NCBI GenBank assembly: GCA_030840415.1
Contig: JAVEEO010000279.1
Location: 1 to 12,426, forward strand
Direction: 5' to 3'
Length of the DNA stretch: 12,426 nt
Source of the DNA: Pseudonocardiales bacterium
GTDB lineage: Bacteria; Actinomycetota; Actinomycetes; Mycobacteriales; Jatrophihabitantaceae
Made by a program: the position numbers and the translations under genes
Notes under the pieces: model-generated
Database searches by the model: none
Told to the model about the DNA's origin: nothing
Seen by the model: the letters and a program-made list of their open reading frames with translations, nothing else
Part shown: positions 12,104 to 12,426 of the stretch, one piece after another
How the letters are laid out: each line of letters starts with the position of its first letter
Numbering within the stretch: position 1 is the first letter of the stretch

Positions 12104-12110
12104 AAGGAGA
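12104..12110 (+). promoter_or_regulatory. Shine-Dalgarno of clpC
   Basis: AAGGAGA lies eight bases before ATG 12119, a near-consensus site and the strongest in the window. It fixes the clpC start. Confidence 0.8.
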
Positions 12111-12118
12111 AGAGCGAC

Positions 12119-12426
12119 ATGTTTGAAAGGTTCACCGACCGAGCCCGTCGGGTTGTCGTCCTGGCCCAAGAAGAGGCCCGGATGCTCAACCACAACTACA
12201 TCGGCACCGAGCACATCCTGCTGGGCCTGATCCACGAGGGCGAGGGCGTCGCGGCCAAGGCCATGGAGTCGCTCGGCATCTCCCTGGAGGCGGTCCGCCA
12301 GCAGGTCGAAGAGATCATCGGGCAGGGCCAGCAGGCCCCGTCAGGACATATACCCTTCACCCCCCGGGCCAAGAAGGTTCTCGAACTCTCGCTGCGCGAG
12401 GCGCTGCAGCTCGGCCACAACTACAT
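12119..12426 (+). CDS. clpC: ATP-dependent Clp protease ATPase subunit ClpC, 3' end missing
   Basis: ClpC is the Hsp100 AAA+ unfoldase that feeds substrates to ClpP, essential in mycobacteria (ClpC1). Only the first 102 codons are present. They begin [20 protein letters not shown] and contain the N-domain Clp repeats: [21 protein letters not shown] in repeat 1, and [23 protein letters not shown] opening repeat 2. This is close to the family's near-invariant N-terminus, so the assignment is firm although the two ATPase domains lie beyond the window. The start is set by AAGGAGA. GC and third-position bias return to the high level of the left part of the window from about base 12240 onward. It follows lsr2 as in M. 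tuberculosis but with its own promoter region. Confidence 0.96.
   Translation, partial: MFERFTDRARRVVVLAQEEARMLNHNYIGTEHILLGLIHEGEGVAAKAMESLGISLEAVRQQVEEIIGQGQQAPSGHIPFTPRAKKVLELSLREALQLGHNY

Larger units (their letters stand above)
11745..12118 (+). other. lsr2-clpC intergenic region, no gene seen
   Basis: This 374-base stretch has no credible coding region or tRNA. The first hundred bases hold the two hairpins. Bases about 11890-12060 are AT-richer than the surrounding genes and hold candidate clpC promoters (TAGAAT 11983-11988; TTGACT 11989-11994; TAGAGT 12054-12059) and a ClgR-like half-site (12000-12006). The last 50 bases are the probable clpC leader with a hairpin and a strong Shine-Dalgarno. 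Confidence 0.6.

Overview
This window is a stretch of high-GC actinobacterial core chromosome. The evidence is very strong G/C bias at third codon positions, GTG starts, ATGA-coupled gene pairs, leaderless genes with a TANNNT hexamer just before the start codon, and a gene order characteristic of Actinobacteria. From memory, the backbone matches Mycobacterium tuberculosis folP-folB-folK-DUF3180-DUF6779-DUF2520-panC-panD-coaX-lysS-lsr2-clpC1. The codon usage and the extra genes do not suggest Mycobacterium itself. A Nakamurella, Frankia or Jatrophihabitans-like lineage is plausible, but I cannot fix the genus.

Layout. Positions 1-2057 hold the end of a folate operon (folP partial, folB, folK) with a tightly coupled DUF3180 membrane protein gene. 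Positions 2155-3159 hold a DUF6779 membrane/coiled-coil protein gene with its own leaderless promoter. A small minus-strand gene (3179-3523) for a divergent MazG-like protein converges on it. A second leaderless promoter starts a plus-strand run at 3640: DUF2520 Rossmann protein, panC, nadB, nadC, coaX (to 8835), all overlapping or nearly touching. This run combines pantothenate/CoA and NAD biosynthesis. panD, usually next to panC in this synteny, is absent; only a six-codon mini-ORF lies between panC and nadB. A minus-strand SAM methyltransferase gene (8844-9650) diverges from lysS (9731-11233). lsr2 (11397-11744), encoding the nucleoid-associated xenogeneic silencer, and the start of clpC (12119 to the window end) follow.

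The genes are nearly all housekeeping: tetrahydrofolate, pantothenate/CoA and NAD synthesis, lysyl-tRNA, nucleoid organisation and proteostasis. I see no mobile element, CRISPR array, tRNA, rRNA or convincing new defence-type system. The most unusual features are an abrupt fall in GC and appearance of rare codons (TTA, ATA, AGA) midway through lysS near 10385, the loss of panD with a mini-ORF left in its place, a MazG-like protein that appears to lack metal-binding residues, and several strong dyads around lsr2 and clpC.
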